Source: Pleurotus ostreatus/Saccharomyces cerevisiae fusant | Taxonomy: Eukaryota; Opisthokonta | Assembly (NCBI GenBank): GCA_024196135.1 | Contig: JAMQCK010000384.1 | Span: 1-25,303 of the forward strand | Length of the DNA: 25,303 nt | Reading direction: 5' to 3' | In this document: positions 1 to 9,663 of the stretch, piece after piece | Position numbering within the stretch: the first letter of the stretch is position 1 | How the letters are laid out: the number at the start of each line of letters is the position of its first letter | Translations under genes and position numbers: made by a program | The notes under the pieces: model-generated | Told to the model about the DNA's origin: nothing | What the model saw: the letters and a program-made list of their open reading frames with translations, nothing else | Database searches by the model: none

Positions 1-3000
1 GCGAACATGAACCGCGTATTTTGTCGAGGCGCCATGAGAATGCTTAGTATCGTCAGATCATAGCTTCACTGCGCTCAGCATAGAATAAACTCACGTCATG
101 TCCTGCACAACAGGCTGCAACCGCCAGGTGGGGCTCAAGGTCGTCACTTGCGTGATCTGCACAGAGCTAAGGGACTTGTTCTGCACAGCGACGTCAACGA
201 CGAAGAGGTGATCCGAGGAAAGCGAAGGTCGTGCGCGCATGCTGGCTGCGAAAGCTTGCCGAACGTCGTAAAAGCGCGTCAGTCGAGTGGGGTAGAAAGA
301 CTCAGAGTCGTCCTGCAAAATCATATCAGCGCCTTAAAAAGTATACTTGTGATAGCGCATACCTGGCGGTATACAAACAGCAACGACAGCTCCCTCTCGC
401 CCACGTTCGCAGCATGCAGAGTGATTGGAAGATCCATCGACTGCCCAGGCTGCAGTACAGGTTTCCCAGCCGCATTCCGCAGAGGTATACGCATCGGTGG
501 TGGCGGCAGCAAGCTGTTCTCCGAGCGGACGACCTCTTGTTCGCCCTCGAAATTGTCCGCCTCGTCCACCTCGACTTCCGTCCACCATACGTCGTCCTCA
601 TCTCGCTCGCTAGGCACGATCCACAGTTCGCCCACTGGCCGCAAGCCGTCGTTCGATAGACGCAAAGTAAGATTCCGCGTCTCGCCCTCGCTGAGCAATA
701 GTGTGTGGCCGTCAGTGTCGTCCACGAAGCGCGCTTGTAGGCGGTGCGCACGGTCGCGCACGGCAGCCTTTAGCGGTACGTCGGGTGCATATGTCGCATT
801 CTGACGCTGGGCGGGTGTCGCATGCAACCGCGTGCCGCGATAGGTGAGCGGCTCTTTGGCAGGAAGAAGCGATAGGAATGTGTATGACACGTATGCAAAC
901 GTGAGCGAGGCAGGACGGTGCGCGGTGACAGCGATGGGTATCTGTAAGATGGTTGGATACGGTAAGTTGGATTAGTAAAAAGGCATGCTCACGGTACGCG
1001 TCTCGCGAGGCCCAAGCTGTATGTCGTCAAGGACTTCAATATCCACGCCGCCTACATCTTCATCCGCAAGCTTCAGCGTCAGGTTATTGAGAAAGACATC
1101 GGCCTCCAAAGGATTTCGCAAGGCGACGTCAACCCAGAAAGTTTCTGTTGATTGTGTCAGCCCCGCCCTACCATGCCGAAACATACTTACCAGCCACAAT
1201 CGGTGCGCTATCGTCACAGTCAACCAAGTACCCTTTCGGCGTTGACAGACCCTGCTTCTTCGCAAAGGACTTCCAGACATCTTCCCTCGCCGCCCATGCG
1301 TTGCTGACCGCCTTTCCGCCCAACGTATTCCCCGGTACGCGAACCTTGGTCTCTCGCGCTTGCGAGAAGCGGAACGGCAACTCAACCTTGACTTCGCTAT
1401 CATTCGGTGAGGAGAGCGTCGAAAGGTAGTGCTGTCAAACTGTAAGCTACAGCTTCACAACCGTTAGCACTGAATATACATACCGAGTACGCGGTCCTGA
1501 AGTCGTCCAGGAATGGCTTGTCCTTGCCCTCAGGAGGTGCGGATGCCTTCTCGCCATCGGCAGCGCCGTTGGTCAGTGCCGCGTCGGCTGTCCTCCAAGT
1601 AGGGGTGTTGAGGTTGACCTTGACAGTGAGCCGCAGCAAGGACAAGAACAGCTCAATTGCTGCGACAACATCGCCATTCGTGTACAGGAGTCGTCCTGTC
1701 GAGAGAGTTTCAGCACGATTCTGGTGCAAAAGATATTCTTGACATACCCAAGGGTTGTTCGATCCCCGTCATCATCTCTTCCCAACCAGTCCTCTGGTCA
1801 TCGCTCGTCTTTCCAGAAAGCGAAGGAGCTGGCACGTTCTCCGAATCCCAAAACGATGGTGACAGCGTGAGCGTATTTGCGTAGGGCGGCGGCGCAGAAA
1901 ATAGCTCGTGCGCCACGCGGAGGAAGTGGATGGTCAGAGGACGCTGCAAACATAGCTCAGCACACAAGGATATCAGACAAGAAGGCATACTCACGATGCC
2001 GCACTTCTCCAGCCTCTTCGCAGCAGAAACGTACCACAACCCTGCTCTCCGAAGCTTGGGTGCGCGCTTCCTGAATGCGCTGAGATGGGCCGCATGTGCC
2101 AGTAGCAGCGACGACGGTGCTTCTTCTGCCTAGTCGATGGGGTGTGAGCACCGATAATCACAAGAAGTGAACACACGTACATCACCAGACGCCCATGCCA
2201 ACCACCTCTCGCCTTCCAACTCGTCGCTCAGGAAGTCCGCCTGGTCTATCCCTGCCGCCCATCGTACAGCATACACCAGCGACTTGACTTGGACGTGCGC
2301 TGGTATCTCTGATGGTGAATGCGGCGCGTTCATCAACGATGCGAGACTCGCAGACGCATACGCCGACAAAGTCGGTGACGGGGATAGCAGCAGGGGCAGA
2401 ATATCCTAACAGAACATGAGCCAACCACTAGGTCGTGCAGAAACAAGCTCACCCAGCCGCCCTTTCCATCCTTCCTCATCGCCTCCCACACGGAGACAGC
2501 AAGCTTGAAGTCACCGAGGATGGTAGAAAATTCAGCAAGCCGACGCGGTTGTGGTGGCGGGCCTACTGCGCCTGCTGCATTCGACGAAGGCGCGGCGTAA
2601 GTGGATGCGCGATGAGGTGTATATGAGACGGATGAGGATCCTGCATGGTGTTGTGGGGTCGCAGGTGCTGGTGATGCGGATGCGGATCCAAAAAGGCGCC
2701 GCGTAGAAGAGAAAAGGCGAGACGGCAAACGTCTGGCAGAGACGAACTAAGTGAAGGCCGTTAGTGTGCGGTGTCCACATCAAACTCTGAGCGCTCACAT
2801 TCTCGTTCCACTCCATAACGCGCTGTTCCATCCAAGGGATAAGGGACATAACCACGAATTCACGAGTGAACCGCGCAGTCGTCTGTATGTCGGCCTCACA
2901 TAGCCGCAGTGAGCTGAGCGGTGGAGCTTCCGGCGTAGATCCTTCCGCGGTAGGACGCGGTAATCTGGGCATAAGCGCAGGGACAGGGACGGGGTCTGGT

Positions 3001-3809
3001 GGTGGCGAGGGGAATGTGAGGGAAAGCAGATAGCTGTGTAGTCCATACTGCTTCTTGACGGCGTTGTAGAGCGCTTGAGCCCTAATGCATGGTCATTCGA
3101 CGAGCGGATATAGTGGCAGAAGGTGCTTACTCGTCGTCAGACAGGGAGGAGTTGGGAGTGTGCAGGATAAGTGTGTACTTCAGGCATGCCGGGTCTACCC
3201 ACTGCGGAAGGTCGATCGCGCGTGAGTGCAGCATCGAAATGGCTTGCAAAGGGTTCGCGGTGTTCGTAGATACGGCCAGCATGACTGCAGAATCGTCAGT
3301 AGGTGTTCAGGCATAGACGATCAAGCATACGCACTCGCAGACGGGTGATTCCAACACTCGTTCTTGTCGGGCACATTGTCGCCCTCCGCACAGCGCCTGA
3401 GCTCATCCCACCAGGGTTCCTTCGCTCCCGGCGCGCTCTTCGTCGCTTCGTCCACCCATGCCTTGCATTTGGCATTTATACGGCCTCCGATCCAGTCTAA
3501 TGTCCGCATGGCGCGGCGCTCCTCATCTTCCTTGCAAGCCTCCTCAATCTCGCGCAGGTCCGAGAATCGCAGGGCGAAGGACGCATGGGGGACAGAGGTC
3601 AGAGTAGAAGTACGCGTCGTCACTGTTCTCTGTCAGCTTACACGCTAACACGCAGGGGAATATATAGGCGCACCTTGGGGAAGCGGGGAGAAGGACTGGA
3701 GGATGGATGGCAGGTCCGGGAGACCAGAGGCCTCGAGGAGCTCTTCTAGGTCCTGCGATGGGAGGACGCATATATGTGGACTGAGCGACGAGAGTATCAC
3801 CGGCGCCAT
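1..3809 (-). CDS. TRS85: TRAPPC8/Trs85 subunit of the TRAPP tethering complex, 3' partial
   Basis: Homologue of Trs85/TRAPPC8, the TRAPPIII subunit that helps activate a Rab1/Ypt1-type GTPase in ER-Golgi traffic and autophagy (family knowledge). Fourteen exons are visible: 3809-3674, 3622-3335, 3284-3131, 3081-2799, 2746-2453, 2405-2181, 2129-1995, 1943-1748, 1695-1484, 1431-1191, 1144-993, 941-363, 312-95 and 42-<1. The 13 introns are 46-52 nt and all phases agree, giving about 1051 residues before the edge. Family signatures are an N-terminal SPHICVLPSQDLEELL stretch, LPQWVDPACLKYTLILH, the ARRLPSRLFSSTRRLFG segment, LGRLLYTNGDVVAAIELFL, and a C-terminal Ig-like beta region beginning near LTYRGTRL. 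The ATG at 3809 has A at -3 and G at +4. The last intron (94-43) is the least certain, but it opens a reading frame to the edge. The gene continues to the left of the window. Confidence 0.93.
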
Positions 3810-3967
3810 CGTGCGCGATGGCAAGCGCCAAGTACGGTAAACCCACTGACGCGAACTTCGGCACGTGGACGTCTCTGCCTCTTCTCCTCATCCGAACCTC
3901 GCACTCGCTCGTAATCGGGCCGCAGCTTGTCCTCAGCGAGTCAGAACACCGTTGAGATGTAGGAGAT

Positions 3968-3994
3968 CTATTCCTTTGACTTGGCGCGACCCAT
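3968..3994 (-). promoter_or_regulatory. possible upstream ORF in the TRS85 leader
   Basis: An ATG at 3994 opens a nine-codon frame (MGRAKSKE then TAG) about 160 nt upstream of the TRS85 start. Another out-of-frame ATG follows before the main start. If transcription begins this far upstream, these could lower translation; if it begins nearer 3809 they are irrelevant. No transcript data are available here. Confidence 0.25.
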
Positions 3995-4108
3995 TCTAGC
4001 GGCAAGGCATTGCTTTAAAGCAGATCGTTCTGTCGTTACAGAGTATACACAAAGCTATTGATACAGTACGGCCTCAATCCCAGTCCATGTCAATAGGTAA
4101 GTGTCTGC

Positions 4109-4949
4109 TTAGAACCCTCCTCCGCCCCCACCACCAAAGTCACCACCACCAAACCCTCCACCTCCGCCACCAAAGTCACCGCCTCCGCCTCCTCCCCAAT
4201 CACCTCCCCCACCGCCGTAATCGCCACCCCCGAAGCCGCCACCGTAATGATCAGGCCCATCGAGCATCTCACCCAACAGCAATCCTCCCGCCATACCGCC
4301 CATGAGTGGCATGCCCATGCCTCCCATGCCACCTCCCATGCGACGTTGTGGGCGGCCCTGCTGCACGAACATCGGTCCCCCTCCTCCCATTCCGCCTCCT
4401 CCAAAGCCCTGGTGTCCATGATGCCCCGGACCATGGCCCATACCCATACCCATTCCCATTCCGGGCCCTCCGCCACCGAAGGGAGAACCTCCCATACCGC
4501 CATGCTGTGGTCGTCCATAATGCAAGGACATACCCTGGCTAGGTGGGTAGTACTGCTGCTGTTGGTGATGCCCCGACTTCGAGTGCATCACTTTCTTGAT
4601 CAACTTCTCGACCAGCGCGGCCTTGCCGTGCTTCGAGGGCTGGCCCATCGGCGGCTGGTAATTGTGGCTGCTGCCGAAGAGACCGCGGTCGCCCCCAGAG
4701 CTAGGTTGCGGCGATACCGATGGCCTTCGTGCGCCTCCTGGCCGTACTCCAGGGTTCTCGCGCAGGAACTGCTCGTCCTCGTAGGGGTGTACCCATATCG
4801 AGCGTGGTGGGTTCGCTCTCGTATCAACCTGTTCATGCTCGTCAACATGCGAGTTGCAGGGGCGAATGGAAGATACGCACATAGAAGGGGGTCCCCTCAT
4901 GCATCTGCCTCGTCCATCCTTCAGGTAAATCGTGTTCGTCGTAGCTCAT
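4109..4949 (-). CDS. WW-domain protein with glycine-rich tail
   Basis: Two exons, 4949-4881 and 4828-4109, joined by a 52-nt intron, encode 262 residues. The intron falls inside the WW domain. Joining gives LPEGWTRQMHEGTPFY followed by VDTRANPPRSIWVHP, with both signature tryptophans and the closing proline at residues 7-37. WW domains bind proline-rich or phospho-Ser/Pro peptides. A proline/serine linker and a basic KHGKAALVEKLIKKVMHSK segment follow. The rest is Gly/Met/Gln/His-rich: a QQQQYYPP stretch, an alternating GMGMGMGMG run, and a C-terminal GGGDFGGG-type tail reaching the stop. Such tails often behave as disordered, self-associating sequence. No catalytic domain is visible. The role is unknown; an adaptor or condensate-forming protein is an inference. 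Confidence 0.88.
4112..4270 (-). repeat. GGN/GGY triplet-rich repeat coding the poly-glycine tail
   Basis: On the plus strand this stretch is a run of CCACC/CCGCC-type units, for example caccaccaaaccctccacct. On the coding strand it gives FGGGD, FGGGGGGF and DWGGGGGG modules. The units are imperfect and codon use varies, so the run looks maintained at protein level as well as by slippage. Length variation between strains would be expected. Confidence 0.7.
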
Positions 4950-5506
4950 GATGCTGGTGAGTGTAAGAGCGAAAAAGTGAATTTTTGCGAAAAGCTCTGT
5001 CGTCCTTTTGTACCGACTGCGCGCCACGGATGAGCAGTGCCCCCACGTCATGGCTTCATCCTCCGCGCACGTGAGATCGGCCCAACTCCTGACAGGCAGT
5101 GACGCCCTTTGGTGCCGCCACTGCCTCAAGTGCATCAAACGCTGCCTATAGCAGCAACGGAACGGCCGTATATCACTGCCTAGTGCATGTAGAGTTGTCA
5201 GGGATCGAAAGTAAGTCGAATTACTGTCCCATCAATTCTTTCATAAAGGCAAGTCCAAAAGGGGAAAGTGGCGGCCATAAAGCATTTGATTTATCTTTGT
5301 ATTGACTTCTGCAAGCAGTTCCAGTATAGTATACGTATCCGTTGGTGTTTAGTATGCTAATATTGTGTATGATATGAGTGTCGTATCCGAGATCCAGAAG
5401 AGAGCGAGAGAGAAACGGGACCAGATGAGTAGAATGAAATTATACGTCCGAGTCAACGGACCCGTGAGCGCGGACAACAAGCACAGCAAGCTACGGCGCA
5501 CAGCGC
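4950..5506. other. intergenic: WW-gene promoter and 3' flank of the C2H2 gene
   Basis: 557 nt with no convincing coding frame. Both flanking genes are on the minus strand, so this holds the promoter and leader of the WW gene and the 3' UTR of the finger gene. The only motif of note is CACGTG at 5068-5073, about 120 nt upstream of the WW start, a typical site for bHLH regulators. The left part (5230-5480) is A/T-rich as in fungal 3' flanks. Confidence 0.6.
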
Positions 5507-6563
5507 TCAGGCCTCGACCTCCTCAGTGAACCATCGCGGCTTGGGAGGAACCTTCTTCGACCCCTTCTCCGCTGGCACCGCCTTATTTGGTCGCGCTTGC
5601 TTGCTCTCCTGAGGTGCGCCCTTCTGAGGCTGCTGCTTGTTCTGAGGCTGTTGCTTGTTCTGGCGCGGCCCCTTCCCTTTCTTCTCCGCACGAGCCCTTG
5701 CCTTCTCTTGATCCCTCCCCCACTTCCCGCTGAACCCGCCGCGCTTCTCTCTCCGCGCCCTGTCAGCTGCTTCCGGGTCGTAGTCTGCCCAGAGGTTCTC
5801 CACGACTTCGTTCTCCTCCAGCTCCTTCCGCCGTTCCTCTTGCCAAGCTGCCCTCCTGCATTCGTTCCAACCATTCTGGCCCGCGCCTTCCCAATCTGGT
5901 GTGACGCCCCAGCCCTGAGCCTCGTCGTCGCCCCAGTTGTTCTCGGCTGGCTGGGCTGGCTGTGCCCACTCCGCTTCACTACCCGACGAGCCCCACTCTA
6001 CAAGGTGGCGCTTGACCTTCCGTACCTCGGCGCCAGGAAGTGTAGGGCCAACGATGACACCATAGTCGTCGACATCCTCGTACTCAGGCGGGTCCTCCCA
6101 GCTCATGGCCTTTTCCCGACGCGCGTCGAGGCTGCTGAAGAAATCCTCCCAGCGCAGGATCTCCCCTCGCTGCGCACCAGCCGAGCTGCGATTCCAGAAC
6201 GCCACCTGGTAGTTGACGTCGTCGGCGTAGCAGAAGGCGGTCGGCGAGCAATACGAGCCCAGCCGCTTCAAGTGATCGGCAGTGAGGGCGTGGGGTGAGA
6301 CGGTGGGTGGTGGTGGTGGGGTGACAGGGCGTCCTTCGAGGCGCTTGCGGTGGTTGACATCGGTGCGTTCGTGCTCGAGGGCTTCAGACGCGGTCATGTG
6401 GCGCGCCTTTCCCTGGCCGGGCGGGAAGCAGAGGGTGCAGTAGAATTTGTGGGAGACTCTGGACAGCCTGAAGACTACAGCAGGTTAGCTACGCATCGTG
6501 TTGCGTGTATTGAAACGCACGATAGGAGTCCTGGAAAGCTGGCCAGCTTCCCGACGCTGCCAT
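5507..6563 (-). CDS. C2H2-like zinc-finger protein with basic Gln/Lys-rich tail
   Basis: Two exons, 6563-6521 and 6474-5507, with a 46-nt phase-1 intron, encode 336 residues. After MAASGSWPAFQDSY the joined sequence reads HKFYCTLCFPPGQGKARHM, a putative zinc ligand set Cys27, Cys30, His40 and His49 (C-x2-C-x9-H-x8-H). A proline run (PPPPPTV) and a conserved-looking central block (SYCSPTAFCYADD, WEDFFSSLDARREKAMSWEDPPEYED) follow. The middle is Trp/acidic, rich in WG, NNWGDD and GWG. The C-terminal ~100 residues are Lys/Arg/Gln-rich with a duplicated QNKQQPQ unit, as in nucleic-acid-binding tails. A nuclear or RNA-associated role is inferred from composition only; I do not recognise a named orthologue. 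Confidence 0.82.
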
Positions 6564-7026
6564 AATGACACGATCTAATCGCGGCTATTGTGCTAGCGTG
6601 CGCCTTTGTCTCCGACCTCTTTCGCAGAAAGCGTAGACAGAAGTAAAGAGATAGCGCAAGTGGAACAACAAGTCAGAGTGAGTGCAGTAGACAGGCCCAA
6701 CAGCTTTATAGCAGTGGGAACAGGATGGGAGTTCGCGCCAAGCTGCCTGATCGAGTCCCATGTTATTGATTGCCTCCGTTCATCAAACCACGTGATCGAC
6801 ACCAGCTCACAACCCATGCTCGTGCAATTAGGAAGGCGATCCTCCCGAAGCGCTTCTTCTCCACCATATCTGCTATCGATGGGCGAGGGCCTCAACAGCG
6901 GCTCAGCATGACCACAACGATATATGGTGCAACAATATAGGTTGTATACAAGCAGGAACAACCAACCATCCGAAGTCCATGAGCGAACAGTCCACGGCCC
7001 ATTGGCCAACAGCACGCGCAGATAAT
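6564..7026. other. intergenic: promoter of the C2H2 gene and 3' flank of the LCCL gene
   Basis: 463 nt between two minus-strand genes. The frames that cross it lack family resemblance and match neither neighbour in codon texture. I see no tRNA, repeat or strong inverted repeat. It presumably carries the C2H2-gene promoter next to 6563 and the LCCL-gene 3' UTR next to 7027. Confidence 0.55.
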
Positions 7027-9173
7027 TTAGTAAGAGGCCCCGGGCTCGGGGTCTACGAACGTTCCATTGGGGTAGAGCGTGGCGGCGTTCGTAAAGTCGC
7101 CCGTGGTCCCGCTCGAGGACAGCTGATGGGGTGTGGGTGAGTGTCGCGTCAGATGGAGGATCGCGCGTAACACGTACCGCGAGGCGGAAGAAATGCGGCA
7201 GGCTTTGGTTAAGGGCCGCGAGTGTGTAGTTTAGCGCGTCGCCCGCATATCGTTCTACGTCGTCTACTAGCAATACGAAGCCATCCCAGTCGCTGTTGGG
7301 CAACGGGGCCCATTCTATGGTCTGGTTGTCCCATGGTATGGATGCATTATAGGTGCTCGAATTGGTAAGGAACGTCGGAAGATCAGAACCGATAGTTGCG
7401 TCGTCACGAAGCTAGAAAGAAGTGAGAAACGACCACAAGATGGATTATATACGTTACTGACCTCTGCCGCGGTCTGCAATATCGAGTCAAATCCATACGC
7501 GGCTGCGCCATTGAGGAACAGTCCTAACAAGAACCCTTGATAGACCGCTGACGGTCTTGTCGGCCACGCCGTCCCCGGCAACAACACCAGCGCCAGGAAG
7601 TAATGGTGTATTCGCAGGTTCAATGTCGGTAGCAAGGCCAGCACCATCACGACCAGCCCACCAATGACATACCACTTAACGTAGTGTGCCAGCCATCCCG
7701 TCTTCCTGATCACCCTCACCTGGTTCAGTGCAGCAAGGACAACGATGATGATGATGACGACGAGCGTCGCGACCGCACCGGAGCGCTTCGCCAAGTCTGG
7801 CGCGTATAGGCGCTGCAACGGCAGGCGGTCGGTCGTATAGCCCGTCAGGATGCCCACCCAAAAGGGACCCAAGTACCACACGGCGCCCTCCAGCGGCGCG
7901 CGCTCGAACGCGGGCATCACCCAGCGGAACGCGAGGCGCCAGAGTACGTAGCTCATGAATAGGCATGGCAAGAAGGTCGCGAAGAGGTCCGAGAGTTCGG
8001 GCGGCTCCTTGTTGGGTTGCGAGAATAGTCCAACGTGCCAAAACCCGATGCAGACAAGCGTCCAGAACCGTGCGATGGGATGAGGCCGGAAGAGGGTGAA
8101 GACAAGGAAGGAGATGACAACGTCGAAGGCGAGGACTGGCCAGCGAATGTCGGTGCAGTGCGTGAGGGGTGTTGAACTGGAGAAGCGGAAGGAGAGGGGA
8201 AAGACGGTGGGGAAGCCGATGGATTCGAGGGAGTGCGCAGTGCTACCAATGAAGTCGGTGAAGTTTCCGATGAGCGAGAGACTTGCGCAGCCACCCTTCG
8301 AGTCGTCGATGAGACCGCTAACGAGGGATAAGCATGCGAGAAACCTTTAGGCGAGTGCAATACTTACGCCTGTATGGCTGATGCGCAAATGAAGGAATCA
8401 CCTCGGTAGGTTTGGTTATCATCGCCACCACCGACGATGAGAGGCTTGTAAGCCATCTGCTCTGCGCCTATAGTACGAGGGTTCTGCAGGATGGTACCCG
8501 CACACGACGCTGGACACCGAAAGTCATAGGTCTGATTATCAAACGGCGCGCAGTCAGCACCGTCCAGTCCGCAGCCGCTATTTGCGAGCCAGAACGTGGA
8601 CGTGCACCCAACGAATGAGTCCTCCGGTGTTAGGTACCATTGCTCGCGGGTCAGGAAGGACAAGCCGATTATATAGGCGGCAACGAGGATGGCGAAGATG
8701 AAGGGGGAGGTGAAGAGGCGCGTGAGTCTGAGCCATGTCGATTCGATGGGTACGTAGAGCCGACGACTTCGATAGGTGATATCGATGTCAAGCCATGGCT
8801 TGGGATCTGTGTATTCATTCCGGTTATTGGGCTGATCTATGCTCGGGGGATGCAGCAACGTACCTGGCAAGATAGTAGGCGGTCGAGGGCCACGCAGATA
8901 CAGCAACGCTTTGCGCAATCGAGCGTAAGCGCGAGGGTGACTCGACTCTAATGAGTTGAGTCTGCGCTCCAGATACAACTGTAGGCGAGAGGGGGGACCC
9001 TCCGGAGGGGAGGAAGGGTGACGGCCAGCATCGGAGTTCAGGGCAGGCTCGAAAGCGCTAGAGCTTCGCTCGAGGGTCGCCTTTGATGAGCGCGGAGGGT
9101 AAGAGGTATCGCCATTCCGCTGGGTGAGGGAAGAGCCGGAGCTGCTACTCTGGCGCATGTGGGCGGCGTCCAT
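7027..9173 (-). CDS. LCCL-domain multi-span membrane protein
   Basis: Five exons, 9173-8864, 8806-8368, 8317-7462, 7411-7178 and 7122-7027, encode 644 residues. The first ~125 residues are Ser/Pro-rich and presumably cytosolic. A membrane segment (about 137-157, FIFAILVAAYIIGLSFL) precedes a Cys-rich LCCL domain at about 170-295. That domain has a CTSTFW start, CPASC, the YRGDSFICASAI core and the DDSKGGCASLSLIG end. Several N-glycosylation sequons (NQT, NFT) fit a lumenal or outside position. About seven further hydrophobic helices follow, including the extreme VVIIIIVVLAALN stretch, then a soluble C-terminal tail ending DPEPGASY. Fungi have such LCCL proteins of unknown biochemical role. 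The first intron (57 nt) is stop-free and in frame, so a 663-residue isoform is possible. Confidence 0.9.
8807..8863 (-). other. stop-free 57-nt intron in the LCCL gene
   Basis: The donor GTACGT follows CTTGCCAG and the acceptor ACACAG precedes ATCCCAAGCC. The length is a multiple of three with no stop. Retention would replace Asp104 with Gly and add 19 residues ending in Asp, between ILP and PKPWLDI. I call it an intron because the donor is strong and the length is typical, not because the frame demands it. Confidence 0.65.
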
Positions 9174-9663
9174 AAGCGCCAGGTGGCGGCAGATAGAGTG
9201 ATGGGAAGTGAGAAGGCAACAGCATGGCTAGGCTCGGCGATCGGCCCGGCTGTGGCGAGTTCCGTTTTTGGCAGGCTTTGAACGCCTTTCTTTTGTTTTT
9301 CAGAGAATTTACAGGTCGGGCGACAGGTAAATGAGTTTGTCTCCAGAAGATAATCTCCCCTGACAGAAGCATAGCGCAGGTGCACTGAGCTGGGCTCACA
9401 GGGGTAGTACAACCTGTCAACGCCTTTAGGCGCCCTTGTTGCCTCCAACTTCGCTCATTACGCCCTCCCGCGGACCCCTCGGCAGTCACGTGTGCCCGAG
9501 AAATCTCATCGCGATGATCTTGACTCGATTGCTGCCGCGATTGGTGTCCTCGTCCGCCCATTCGTACTCAAGCATCTCCGCGCCGCCCCTCAGCTACTTC
9601 TACCCGAGCTTCCTCCAGCTCTTCACCCCCAACTTCACCTCCACCCCCGCCCCCATTCACAAG
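9174..9663. promoter_or_regulatory. divergent promoter region, LCCL gene / ARC1 homologue
   Basis: Heads of two genes face away from each other here. TCACGTG lies at 9486-9492, only 22 nt before the first possible ARC1 ATG (9514), and a reverse CCAAT (attgg, 9540-9544) lies between that ATG and the second one (9664). A pyrimidine-rich run at about 9615-9658 precedes 9664, a common feature near fungal transcription starts. These clues favour 9664 as the main start but do not settle it. Confidence 0.5.

Noticed and set aside
3544..4005. 153-codon minus-strand frame starting at 4005 over the 5' end of TRS85
   Set aside because: It is out of frame with the conserved Trs85 N-terminus, which reads from ATG 3809 and splices at 3674/3622. 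The long frame has no family resemblance.
5597..6298. 233-codon Leu/Arg-rich plus-strand frame opposite the C2H2 gene
   Set aside because: The Leu-rich look comes from reading the complement of Lys/Glu/Gln codons. No membrane-protein layout or start context supports it.
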